Of a stretch of 64,000 nucleotides of DNA, positions 1-12,600 are shown piece after piece; position 1 is the stretch's first letter, and the number at the start of each line of letters is the position of its first letter. The notes beneath the pieces are model-generated. The model had not been told where the DNA came from and did no database searches. It worked only from the letters and a program-made list of their open reading frames with translations. The translations under genes were made by a program, and so were the position numbers. This DNA is from Neodontobutis hainanensis (Eukaryota > Chordata > Actinopteri > Gobiiformes > Odontobutidae), in assembly GCA_024349245.1 (NCBI GenBank), contig JALDNG010000022.1:15113501-15177500 (forward strand), written 5' to 3'.

Positions 1-160
1 ACCTGTTCAAATCCATCTTAAACCTGTTCAAATCCAACTAAAACCTGTTCAAATCCAACTAAAACCTGTTCAGATCCAACAAAATCCTGTTCAGGTCCAA
101 CTAAAACCTATTCAAATCCAATTAAAACCTGTTCAAATCCAACTAAATCCAACTGAAACA
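1..160. repeat. 20-21-bp minisatellite (about 7 copies)
   Basis: Tandem copies of a unit close to AAACCTGTTCAAATCCAACTA run from the window edge to about 155, with point differences between copies. The unit recurs at 62830-62895. The array may continue to the left. It lies in an adamts10 intron. Confidence 0.85.
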
Positions 161-508
161 TCTGGAATAAGAATAAAACAGAACTTTTAGCCATATGTTA
201 GCGTAGATCCCTCAGACTGTCTTTTAAATTAAAAAAACTGGTCTTCTGAAATGGTAGGGTCATTTTAGTGCATTTTGTTCAAATACAACTATGCTAGGGT
301 CCAGTGTGTCGATCTAATTCTGCTCCCTCTGTTTGCGCTGCTTTATATCAGTTTTCTGTCCAGCTGAGGGGGCTGTGTCAGTGAAATAGGTATGATTCTA
401 CCAAGCGCGTGTCAAAGAACCATTAAATCAATACGAGAATATATATTTTCGGAATTTAAAGTTACGTAATGCTACTTAAAGTGTAGCAATTGTAGATAAA
501 TTACTTAC
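161..508. other. adamts10 intron, no further feature seen
   Basis: This is AT-rich intron sequence between the minisatellite and the donor of the 509-650 exon. No exon, RNA gene or clear mobile element was recognised. Confidence 0.6.
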
Positions 509-650
509 TGCATATTTACACTGTCGAGATCTGACACCGTACTGGAAGCGGCACTGTTCATCTGCGTCGTAGGCCTGTCCCGGGGCAGTGGTGGGGTACG
601 TAAACTCCTGCTTTGGGGGCACGTTGTTGAGACAGGAGCCCATTCCAGAA
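509..650 (-). CDS. adamts10: adamts10 coding exon 11 (start of the disintegrin-like domain; last exon inside the window)
   Basis: The exon starts by completing Asp452 and encodes SGMGSCLNN through YDADEQCRFQYG and SRQCKYA (453-499), the beginning of the disintegrin-like module. The donor is GTAAGT at 508. No following exon is visible between 1 and 508, so the next one lies outside the window. Confidence 0.93.
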
Positions 651-3600
651 CTAAAAACATTACATAAACAAGGTTAAAGAGTCTGTTACAAATAGTATTG
701 CAGCAGTACCTCTAGCGTTCATTCATTTATATTCATATTAAACTCAAGAGCGTGTTTCTTCTCCAAACCTCGAATTACCAAAATAACTGTGGTCCAGATA
801 TCTGACTCACTCCAGAAAGCTCGTGATGTAATCCCGACTACAGGCCGACCAGATGAACGGGTTGGTCTTCATGGTGATATGGTCCGCCATGAGTTTGGCC
901 GTCTCTTGACTCCGGGGCCCGCAGGTGTTCCCAATCCCGTCATGGTTCATCCCAAACCTACGGCCAAAGAGAAGAGGTTTTAAAGATATAATTAACATAT
1001 TAACATTAACGTAAATAAGTATGTGGTGCTTGGAAAAGACAGTAACCCTGGAGATATGCACTTCACCTTTTACACATATTTCTTTTAAAGCAGGGCTAAG
1101 GCATGTTCACAAACTAATGAGTGAACTACAGGTATTTCTTTTCTTTTTAATTGACAAAGAGCACATTCAGAGAGTGTTTTTTTTTTATCATGTGACTTCC
1201 AAAACAGCAGTCTTTATTTAATTCAGTCATTTTAAATCAGATTGTGGCCTTTTCCAAATACGGTCCTGATTCTTTGCAGTTGTTGCTACCAGAAAGCAGG
1301 CCTCATGCGTGTGACTCAAAAATCCCATTTCTAAAATAAAATCCATACAAATCAAACTATTCTAACAATGTCTCGGCACAAAAAATGACGCTGTAAGATT
1401 AAAAGTGTGTTATTTTGTATGTCGTGTTCTTTATTTAAAGCCCTTATTTTGTATGTGTCCTTGTATTTGTCAAACAGATTTATAAATCAAACATAAACTG
1501 TACAGAAGCCCTACGCAGTCTATAACAATACCACAACTACATTTAAATTGTATTTGCTGTATAAAATTGAAAACTCATTATAAAAAGCTTAGGTCATGCA
1601 AGTTTTAAAGGCACAGATGGGTTTTTATTTCATATAGTAATTGATATAATAAGAACATAAATCCTGAATCCTGTCGTTAATTACAGTTTTTTTTCTTGGA
1701 TCTTCCTGACGGATAGTGATAACAGCCGCAGTAGCAGTGTTTGAGAAGGAATTATAAATGTTGTGGAAGCGTCTCTGAGTCATCGCTGTCACAGACTGAC
1801 TCGTCTTTTTCATGTGGGTACCGTCCCACCACAAACAGGCCTGCAGTTAATCTAACGCTGCTCTGTGAAGTCGGAACGATTCATGACGACAATTAGAAAC
1901 AACTGTGGATGGGTTTGAGACGAGGGAGCTTTGTGTTAGTGTTCGCAGAACTGTGTCTGAAGACCACAGTTTAAAGCGAGTTTTAGTCTCAGAAGAACTC
2001 ATTTTTATATTGGTCTTATGTAAAGTTCAAATGCAACAAAATAAATTGCTTATTTCTAACACGAGCCAACACCAGAGCAACTGGACTTGTACAGTGGGAA
2101 CTTTATTTAAATTTTTTTGGAAACAAAGGGCTAGAGCGAGAAGCAAACTGATCCAAGCTGCAGATTAAACTCAAATGCCTGTTGTTATGTGGTAAGCAGG
2201 AGCACCCCTAAATTTGTAACATAACTCCCATTTTAGCATCTCTTCTGGTGTGGTTTCAAGTTGCTTTTAAGATCCCTTGTTATTTGTTTTTAAATGTCTT
2301 AACGGTCTTGCCCCAAACCTATCTTTGTGACCTGCTCCAGACTTACGCTCCCTCACATTCTCCTTTTTTCTACTGATGTCTCCATCCAGCTTTCTCCCAC
2401 TTCTGTCTCTGTCTCTGTCTAAGTAGCCCTGCGATTGTCCAGGTAGTACCCTGCCTCCTGCACAAAGCTGCTGGGCTTCGCTCTAGCCCCCCTCGATCAG
2501 TAACAAGCTGTAGAACATGAATGAATAAATTAAAAATTCATCTGGACATACTTGTTGAACGTATATGATTTTTAGTCTTTCATCCAAACGTCACTTTAAG
2601 AGAAAATATAGGCACATAATCTGGATTAACCTGTTTGACAGAGAATCTTCCACAGACATCCTCCACATATCATGCATTGGCCTTGACTTGATCTTGCCTT
2701 AGCCTCTGTGCAATGTGGTTTTTGACATGACATTGTCTTGCTTGGTGCAGTCTCGACTACACGGCTCTCCGTGAGCGCTCACAGTGTTGAGTAGATAATG
2801 GAGTTTTCAGGTCTGGGTCCTTGAACAAACCTGTGTTACTCATTACCGAGACAAGACCCCAATGGATTAAACATCTGTCTGTAGCAGAAAACCCTCCTTT
2901 TTTATCTGAAGGTTTCCCTAAAGTAAACCAAAGTGCTGGTGAGGAAAACAATAACCTCAGTTGATTTAATGAATTCATGACAGAAGTAAACCACGCGTGA
3001 AAATAAAATTACAAGTTGCTAAGTGATGCTGGTCAGCATTCACAGAGCCAATGAGTTCAACACACTCTCCAAGTCATCTGTGGTGTCCTAATATAGAAAA
3101 AACCAGTGGCAGAGTATGTTACCAGAACCATGTGTAACTAATTTTACTGACATATAAATAGTGAAAGAAAACATACAGCTATTATCACTTAGTGAATGGA
3201 AATGACTCACGCTGCTGGAGTTTTCTTGAACTCGCTCTCTCTCGGGGATGTGGAAATGTAATCTAGGGACTGGCTTTCTCTGAACGAAGGAAAAGATCTG
3301 ACCAAACCCGAGAGGAAAAAAAGACTCCTCAGCAGTTTCTGTTGGGATACTGTACTGTGTGTTTCTAGTCTGGTGGGCTTTGCGCTCACAGTCGTTGTTA
3401 CATGGAAACAGCTCTTAAACACTGCAGGTAGTAATCATCCTGCACTTTTAAACATATTTTGGTGCCTTAGATTAACAAAGGGTTGCTGTAGTCTAAATGA
3501 TAAAACTAATTTAGGTTGTTTTTGGTAATTAGGCAAAAATATTACAAAGCAGAAGCTATTACTAAACACTCTTGGGTTATAAAAAGCATTATAAATCATT

Positions 3601-6600
3601 TCAACTAGGGCGCTATTATATATCTTAGACAGTAGATAGAAACAGAACAAAAACAAGACCATGGCTTTTAGGAACTAACCAACACTGGTGAAAAATGTGA
3701 AGAGAGACTGGGGAACAACTCTGAAAATCCTGTTTCACTCTATTTACGAAGTCACTGGAAGAGATTTTGACAGGCCTTGTAGTAAATACTTTACACGTGT
3801 GCTTTCATTTCTGTGTTCCTTACGTGTGTCCAATCTCGTGTGCGATGGTGAAAGCAGTTCCCAGGCCAATGTCCTCGTTGATGCTGCAGCTTCTCTCCGG
3901 CTCACACATCCCCCCAACAGGAGCCAGACCTAATCAAATACACACACACATATAAACCTTGCATTTTACTCAAACAATGAATTTGCATCACAGCTGTTTG
4001 TTGCATTACCTAGAGTCTCACAGGGCTTGTTTTTCTGAATGCAGATGTCGTACCTTTGACAGAAACACAAATAAAACAGGCTGTTGGAAACCTTCAGTGT
4101 AATGTCTGCTAACAAATACATCTCCGTTAAAAATGTGAAATCCACCATGTAACTACACTTATTTATGAATCAAACAAACACATGCAGAGTATACTCAGAA
4201 GTCCACAGATGCAAACTGAGACATAGAATTTATGGACAGCCTCAGGACCACAGTGATAGCGGACAGATATAGTTTTACAAGAACAATAGCCGGAAATCAC
4301 GGACAGTCAGTGTGGTGTCGTCTGTCTGGACAGTTCCACCCTCTTGTTTGATAAACGCAGACGTAAAACCGAGCTGTTCTCACTAAACCACATCTAAAAA
4401 CAGAGATGACATTTATGTGTCCGTGCCTTCACTCGTCCTTCTCTATTCACCTTTTTAATCTTTACACGATCACGGCGCTTGATAAACGCTCAGGGAAAGT
4501 ATTTGTGGCAGCTCTGGCCGCGTCAACATTGCGATGACTGTCACCAAACTGTGGCCTTGTTTGCACATTCCTCACTCAATAGCGTCGGTGTCCGGTTTTT
4601 ACACTGTTTCTGTTTTCCAGCAGCAGCCTCAGTTCAAGCTGTAGACTGTGGGAAATCAAAGACATGTAGACAAAAACTCCGGCTGTGACTGTGATTACAA
4701 TTAGCCTTTTTGGTGGTTTAAGAAGAAAGAGATATAAATGTGTCAAAACAGTTTAAAAAAGCGATGTCCCAAGTATGAGAACTCACAAAGGAGTACTCGT
4801 GATTAAGTACAGATCAACAAATTTCAGAGCCTCGTTGAATCATCAGATTTTAATATAAGTGAAGTGAAGACAGCTTAAATACCTGTACGGCAGTATTTGG
4901 TTTAAACCTGACAATTTTGTATGAACTGTTTGAAATGAAAAGAAAAATAAAACACAACTGTAACAGGAAGCAATATAAAGATTCTATTTACAGTTATGAC
5001 ACTGTAATGATTACTGTTTGCCTTGTCTACAAACCTGTGAGGAGTTTGGCTGGGAATGTGTGGCTTCAGTTTCGAAGAAGCGCTATGTTAACCTTGATAT
5101 GACGGAGAAATACTTTTAGAGACCATTCATTTGATTTGATGGCTGTTTTATGTCAAACTGAATGATTGTGTTTGGTGATTTATCCTTTAAACTTGAGCAC
5201 AAATGGGTAATACATTGTTTAGATAAAGTATTAAATCATTTTTGTAATTATCTTTTTGTTTGGAGAAGGCAGATTCACACAATACAAAGTTATATTGGGC
5301 GGAAATGTATAAACAGAGATGACAAAGACTTGTTTTTACAGTCTCTTTATCAACAAACGCAGGCTCTTTTCTTTTGTACACATCTTAAAATTAATAATTA
5401 ATAATGACGCATTAAAAATAAGACCTTAAATCAAAAATAAAATAGCTTATTCTTAACTTTTGTAGAAGGTTATGTTGATTATTATGACATTATTTAGAGC
5501 AGCTCACACAAAAAGTTTCAGTTGTTCACTGTCAGCTCACTACACTAAAAGCTCTCTGTCACTGTGAGAAAAGATACATTCTACTCTTACAAAAGCATAT
5601 TAAAAGAAAAAGAATAGAGAAGAAGGCCTGCCTCTTTAGCCGCAGCTGGAAAGCCCTTGTAACCGAGGAATGCATGTGGTGACATAACCAGTAATCGTCT
5701 CGTCCCGCAGTTCCTCGTTTCTGAACCGATTGTGTTTGTTTCTGGGCGACATGCCATTTTTAGTCCAGGAAACCCGTCGACCAAAACAGAGGCTACTTTA
5801 AAGATCTGGTGCTGACCTCAACCACATTAAGCCGCAGAGTAAGAATAACATCCCTAATACTGGTCACTCCTCGTGATGCTAGCGTTTATGTTTTTCTTTG
5901 GCAGATGATTGATGCTTTTAGTGGGTTCATTTTGGCAGTGTTCGTTTTACAAGAAGGATATGGCTCATAAATCATGGTTCACCTGTCAGATCACTGTAAG
6001 GTCAATATTTATATGGAGCCTGCAGCACTTTCTGTTGTAATGCTGTTAACAGAAGGCAACCCACTAATAATCTTTGTATGATAAAAGATTTGCACTTTTT
6101 AATGACATGTAAGGTTTACAGTGTCCACTTAAAAAAAATATTTTCCAGACATTTTCAAGTACTGCATTTGTCTCATTATCAGATGTATATTACAAAAACA
6201 TTTGGTTTTATATGTCTATTTTTTTCTCTATTTCTCGATTCATATATTCCTCTATGTTTCAGAATAAACTACAGCAGCCTCAGTAGGTCAAAACTCAACA
6301 AAGTTTTTTGTTTATCTAAATCTAATTGGTTTCAAACAAAATGTACACAAACGTTTTCAGCAGCAAAAAAATACATTAACTATTATCAGACAGACGTTTG
6401 GACATTTTGATTTAAACTCATTCTTCTCATCGTTCTTCCACTTAGTCCTGTTAGGTGTTGCGGGTGAATGGAGCCTATCCCAGCAGCTTTGGGACAACAC
6501 CCTAGACAATGGCTGACACTTTTGGCTTTTGGCACTTTTTGACACGTTTGATATTTCTTCTTTATGATTGGTCTGTAACATGTTTGGCCGATAGAATCAT

Positions 6601-9600
6601 TAATGATACATCTCAAATCTTGTCCCGAGTTTGAGCTGCTTCCCTCTGATAGGAGCTACAGAACCGCTAAATGCAAAACCAACAGATTCCAACATCCATT
6701 ATTCTCCTGAACAAAAAAAAACATAAGAGAGCACTTTATTTTAATAATTTTAAGAGATATACTGAGAATATATCATTGTGTTTTTGCATGTCCTTTGTAT
6801 TTATTGTTGTTCTGTTTTGCAGCTACACTACACTCTAGCCCAGGTCAAATTTCGCTCTGGGACAATAAAGTCGATACTGATTCTGATTATTTGACTATGT
6901 GTTAATTTAGATTCACCATTTCACCTGAACGTGCACGTCTTTGGGCGGTGGGAGGAAGCCACGACCTTCTGTCTGTGAGGCGATTTAAACTAACACGTGT
7001 GATCATTTTTAAAGGTTTGGGATTTTGGGGATTTTATTTCCTTACAATCACAAATTAGTTTTTGAGTTTACAATGTATCCTACAATTAATCACTGCCAGA
7101 TAAAATGTTGGTAATTTACCGAAAAGCCTATTTAATTTGTTGACTGTAGTTATTTTGACCAGTGTTTATGATGTGTGCAAAAATCAAGAAAACTGGAACA
7201 AAAAATGTCTTGGATTAGACAGACAATACATTTTCTTCTTAGATATTGTTCCTTTCCATGTTGGACAGCATTTGTTTTATATCACAGAACGTAAATGCAA
7301 CATTAAGGACCAAGCAAAAAGATAGAATGATGTCAAAATTGGGAGCGTGTAAAGGCTTTTTTCCAGTGTAACCCTCTGACCTGGTAATGAGCACAGCTGT
7401 GTCGTGGTGAGCGATCCCATTGTCTGGTATGGCATTCCCGTAGCTGTTCCGGTGCTGGATGGACTTCTGCCACTTACAGAAGCTGTCTAAAGACTTCCCG
7501 GCGTGGTGGTTGATCTCTAACGTCGGCTGGTGAAAACAGGAATAAAAACAGACACTCACAACAGTGGCTTTACTATATATTTGCACCATTAATAAAACTT
7601 CAATTACAGTCCAATATTAACAGAGGCTAATATGAGGGGTGGTGTTTTCTATTATTATAACCTCACAGTGAGGAGAAGGAGACTACTTTAGCCACAGCTG
7701 GAAAGACCTTGTAACCGAGGAATGCCTGCGGTGTCATAACTAGTAATTGTCCTGTCCCGCAGTTTCTCGTTTCTGGACACACTCCTTGACGGTTTTCACT
7801 TTAAAAAGGTATCTGTGCCATTTTCAGACCAGGAAACCAATGATAGACTACTTTCAATCTTGTGCCAATGTCACTGAGCCAGCACTAATATTAGCTAATG
7901 ACACTAACATATAGATTTTTTTACGCCACATGACATCCAAGTGGTAATTTACAGCCCTAAATTGTCTAGCTCTTTTTTCTTATTAGACAGCTATAAGAAA
8001 ACCCAAAAACCACACTGTAATACCCCTTCAACTCACTCTGCTTCATCTGTCACACCACTAAAAGTTCAAAATTACACTGGAGCCGGCTGCACTGTCTGCC
8101 CACATGCCGTTAATAGTGAGCTAATAAGGTCAGTGTCAAGGCTTGGGCATCTCCTGTTCGCTTTTGGGAAGGTCGTGCACTTTTAATAAGTTGAACCAGA
8201 GGCTTGTGGTTGGATGTGGATTTTTTTCCCTTAGAACCGTTTCCTAAATCTGTTCACTTGATTTCATTCAAGTAGAGTTAAAAGAAGTTGTCAAATAAAA
8301 AAAATAAAAAACCTATTCCAGTAGGGTTACTATTCCAGCCTGGTTACTACTACAGTATATAAAATAAGTCCTGAATATTTTTTTTATTCTTTATTCTAAA
8401 GCAGGGGTCTCAAACTCAAATTAGTTGGGGGCCTCAGGAGGCAGAGTCTGGGTGAGGCTGGGCCGGATCAGGTATTCCACAAAAAAAAGCTTTGTTAAAT
8501 CCTCTCAAACGTCATTACTAACAGTTCTTTAACTTCAATGGGTTCTTCTGAACCTGAGCTATCCTGAACTTAAATGGAATATTGAAGAACATGAATGAGC
8601 TGGCTGAGTGGCCCCATTGGAGTCCACTCCCCTCAGTGATATTGTCAACATAACATCTGCGTTAATTTGCAGATTCGTCATGATAACAAATCCACATGGA
8701 TAGTGGCGATCAAATTGCCATCAACTTTTAAACAAATCAGCTCATTTCAAATGATGGGAAAACAAAATACAATCCGCATGATGCCAAATCCAATGCCAGT
8801 TGAATTTGTCCAGCTCAAGGTCAAACATGCTCATTTCAAACACAGTAAGAATCAGAAAGTTTATGACGGCTATGTGATGTTACAAGGGCTCCTCCATAGG
8901 TGTTAAATGTTTCTCTGCCTGCATCAAGCCCAGTCCATGGCCCGGCCCCAGGAGCCATATACTCCAGTGTGATGGTAGGTTGGTTCAGTTCCAGTTTGCA
9001 CAAAAAGGAACCTTCCACACACAACGTAATAACATGCCATTCATATAAAACTCGCAGGGCGCACTAACATTAAACTTTCATATCGTCCTGCGGGCCACAC
9101 AGTTGGCCCCCGGGCTGCAAGTTTGAGGCCCCTGCTCTAAATTTTTGTCTAAGTTTCTGTTCATCTGAATATTGTTGAAATTGCATTGCCTCATGCTCTC
9201 TGCGTCTGAGCCAGACACTTGACCAATCAGCTTCTCTTACCCTTCTCACATCGGCCCCGTGCTCAGAGTCTGTTCTAGCTCTCAATTGAAAAAGCTTGTG
9301 TTCACAACAGTTTTAACTTTTGACAGCTGTACATCACGACACGTAATTTAAACAAAAGGTTATCATAACGGCAGACCCAAATACATATAGAAAATGTGGT
9401 AAAAACAGCAACAACCACAACAATATGATGTCATCGATCATGTAATAATATGTAGGAGCAAGTCACTAACAGCATGCCGTCAAATATTCACTCCACAACA
9501 ACTCAAAAAGTTACTCAAGGGACTGTAAATGTGGGTCTGAGGCATTACTGTCATGAAGGGTTTGGATTAAATGCTAACATTATCTGCAAACTCTCTGCTG

Positions 9601-12600
9601 ATAACTTCATTAATGACTCACTGTATAAATAACGTAGACCCGATGATGTTTTCTTGGCTAAAAGGCTGTTTTTGGATCAATGCATTGGTCAGAGAAGTCA
9701 CTGTTCGCTCCGTCACAAAGCTGCTCTGTCTCAAAGGCACAACACTGCTCTCATTCGCTGACATTTTAAACATTCCCCCGTCCGTCTCTTCCTCCGTCTC
9801 CTTTCATCCTCCAGTGTCCCCTTTCATTTCGGCTGACGGCCATTTACTCCGTCCAACCGGGAGAGGCGGAGGAAAGAATTTAAAGCCAATAATTTGACAC
9901 AAGCAAGGAGCTCATACAGCGACGTGATTGGAGCCTGGACACAGAGACTTACAGTACAGGAAAGAGGAGGAATCAGTGCAGTTAAAAGGTGCATTTACCT
10001 GGTCCTCCATCAGCAGAATGAGCCGCGTCACCACAATGTTGACTGCGTTGCCCAGGCTTGAGTCCTGGAACAGTTTGGCAACCTGACCTCCAAGGAAACA
10101 AGAAAAGACCAGTCTTAAAAACATCTGAGGACACCTTGGACTGACACAATTTAGATTATCTTACATATATATTAATAAGAAACATTCACAATAATAACAA
10201 GTTATGCTAGTCAAACTAGTCAAATTCATGACCAATAACAGAGTGTCCCAAGAACAAGACTTTTACGGACTGAGACCAAGTCAAGAACAAGACCATTTCA
10301 TGATTCACAAAAAGAGATTTTAGGAAACAGACAAACTCAGCTAAGTTTCCTAGAGCTTTCCGAAGTACAGCAGGGAAGGGTTACATGTTCTTTCTTAGTT
10401 CCTTTTAGAAAAAAATTGTTTTTGAGCCAATCACAGTAATGATGTAATCAATAAATCTGTTTCAGTCTTGGCTGTTCTTTCTTTGACATCAAAATATTTT
10501 CATTCGTTTGTAATCTTTACATTTGTATATCTTGATAATAGATTTTTTAAAATCTTTTAATCCAACAAGAACAGACACACTGAGCACTACTGGAGAAGAA
10601 GTGCACTCATGTTTCTCTTTGAACACAATCTTGCGTTACGGCTTCAGAACCAGGTTGAAATTGTTTTCTAAATCTTAAAGTGAACTTATCATTACTTGTT
10701 TGTTCATGGACAACAGCAAGTCCCTGCAGGGCTACCGTAAGGGCTGAAAACTGGAAAGGTGGGATGTAATCTGTAGTTACCAACAAACACTGCCAAAAAC
10801 TACAAACTGCACCTTTAAATTTTCTTAAGTTCTCTAGATTCAAAGAAAGAGACAAGACTGAGACCTTTGTAAAGTGGCCTCAATTCTTCAGTGTGACTTA
10901 TAAAAACTGTAAAAATACTCTAGAGTTTCAAAAAGGGCTGAAGCAACAGAGACTTACATAAGAGTCTTGAAAGAGTTGTAAAGAGGCCCATTACAAGTGT
11001 TAATGATTGTTATAAGACTTAACACACCGACAGTAATAAAAAAGCCAGGGTTAAAAACCACTACCAGTGCTTAAACTCTGCTAGACACTTGTCATTACAG
11101 TGTCTGGCTGACATTACTCTGCAGCTACAGAAACACACTCAGGATACAACCTGTTGTGTGACAATAGCGGCAAACCAACATTAAACACATACCAAATGCA
11201 AGTGTGTAACAGTTTAACATGATTAACTGTGTGTGAAGTGATCCCCACTGACAGAAATAAGGCCTACGTTGACATACAACCCCAAACTGTCTGTGCAAAA
11301 TCATGTAGATTCCCCCAGAGAGGAATAATGTGTTTAACACTTTGTTTTTATTTCTCTATACGACTAATTATTTCCAAAAAAATCAACACAAATTTTTCAC
11401 TTTGACATATATTTGAATCACAACAGTATGATTAATTGGTACTAGTGACATTTATCAAATTAAAGCTGTTTTTTAATTTGCCTTATTCCAAAAAACACTG
11501 AAATGACTTGCACCTTTTCAAACAAACTGTAGACTGTGTTCAGACTGAAGTCATATGTAGAGCGAGAGATTCTATACAGTTTATATATCAGGCTTACCAT
11601 TATACCAAAGACATCTGTACATACAGAGAAGCAAAAACTCAACTGTCATGTCACTTTCTGCCACTAGATGGAGTCATGAGCTACTGTCAGGCATGACCTT
11701 TTTTATTGATAGATACTGTATCAGGTCAGGTTATAAATATACGTTATTAGCCCCGTCTCTATATTTTCTCCAAAAACATGAGCAAAAAAAAATAAAAAAT
11801 AGTGCAAAATATTGACTTCCTGCTTTTTTTGCATTGTGTCAAACAAAACATTTTTTGGTTGGACTTTATTTTTCAGCTTGGTAATACCATGGTAATAGTG
11901 TAATTATGTAATACTATAGTAATTATGGTTATTTATTAAGTTATGTACTTAGGTACTTATTAAGGGCTGGGAAATTAACCATAGTAACTGTAGTATTATC
12001 CATTTATTAACATGTTAATACCACACCATTACAATGCTAATACCGAGCTGTACTGTAAAGTGCTACCCATTTTTCTTTAATTATTTTGTCATAAATATTT
12101 GGCCCAATCATCATTCTGAATGCTGAAACAGGAACAGAATTTTATCAGGTCCGGAAAATGGCAGGCTACACATTTCTATTGAACATTAGGGACCGTTGTT
12201 TTACTTTACCGATTATATGCGTATGGTTTAGCCTGGGTTTCTATTTGTTTTCATCTCAAACAGGTTTATTTGTCTCAAAGCTTATTATAACAACGTGTCT
12301 TTGGTGGTCTTTGGTTTCGTAATTTGCTCGATTGACTCACATTACGTATTTAAAGGGTATGTTGCAAAAACAGCACGTACAAAATAACTGCACTGAATGT
12401 GTTTTTTGTGTTGTAAAACTTACAATATTCATGACAGCCAGGATGTACTGCTCAATGTCCCTTCGACCATGGTAACCCACCATCATCTTATCGGCCACCA
12501 CCAGTGTCTCCACGTAGCGCTCGCGGCTCACAGAACGCTTTAGGGGCAGCTGGCCTCGCCCAACGTGATGCGGCGGCGTCTTGAGAGTCCGCTGCCACCA

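Larger units (their letters stand above)
958..3823. other. adamts10 intron with LINE and SINE remnants
   Basis: Intron of 2.9 kb. Apart from the retroelement remnants at about 2240-2528, only AT-rich unique-looking sequence is visible. The open frames here are short and do not match any family I recognise. Confidence 0.7.
4054..7380. other. adamts10 intron of 3.3 kb
   Basis: It holds one copy of a repeat also found at 7681-7870 (5628-5815), a short SINE fragment (about 6430-6515) and a stretch ending near 6890 that resembles a LINE 3' tail (TTTCGCTCTGGGACAATAAAG). Otherwise nothing was recognised. Confidence 0.6.
7527..9998. other. adamts10 intron of 2.5 kb with a hAT-like element
   Basis: It carries repeat copy 2 (7681-7870) and a 733-bp hAT-like element (8402-9134). 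The rest is AT-rich and featureless. Confidence 0.7.
10083..12423. other. adamts10 intron of 2.3 kb
   Basis: It holds a GACCAAG-type repeat (10240-10345), a repeat shared with 56400-56500 (about 10690-10830) and a foldback MITE (11857-12068). Nothing else was recognised. Confidence 0.65.

Noticed and set aside
1..160. A CRISPR-like array
   Set aside because: The repeats are directly tandem without spacers, in a vertebrate intron.
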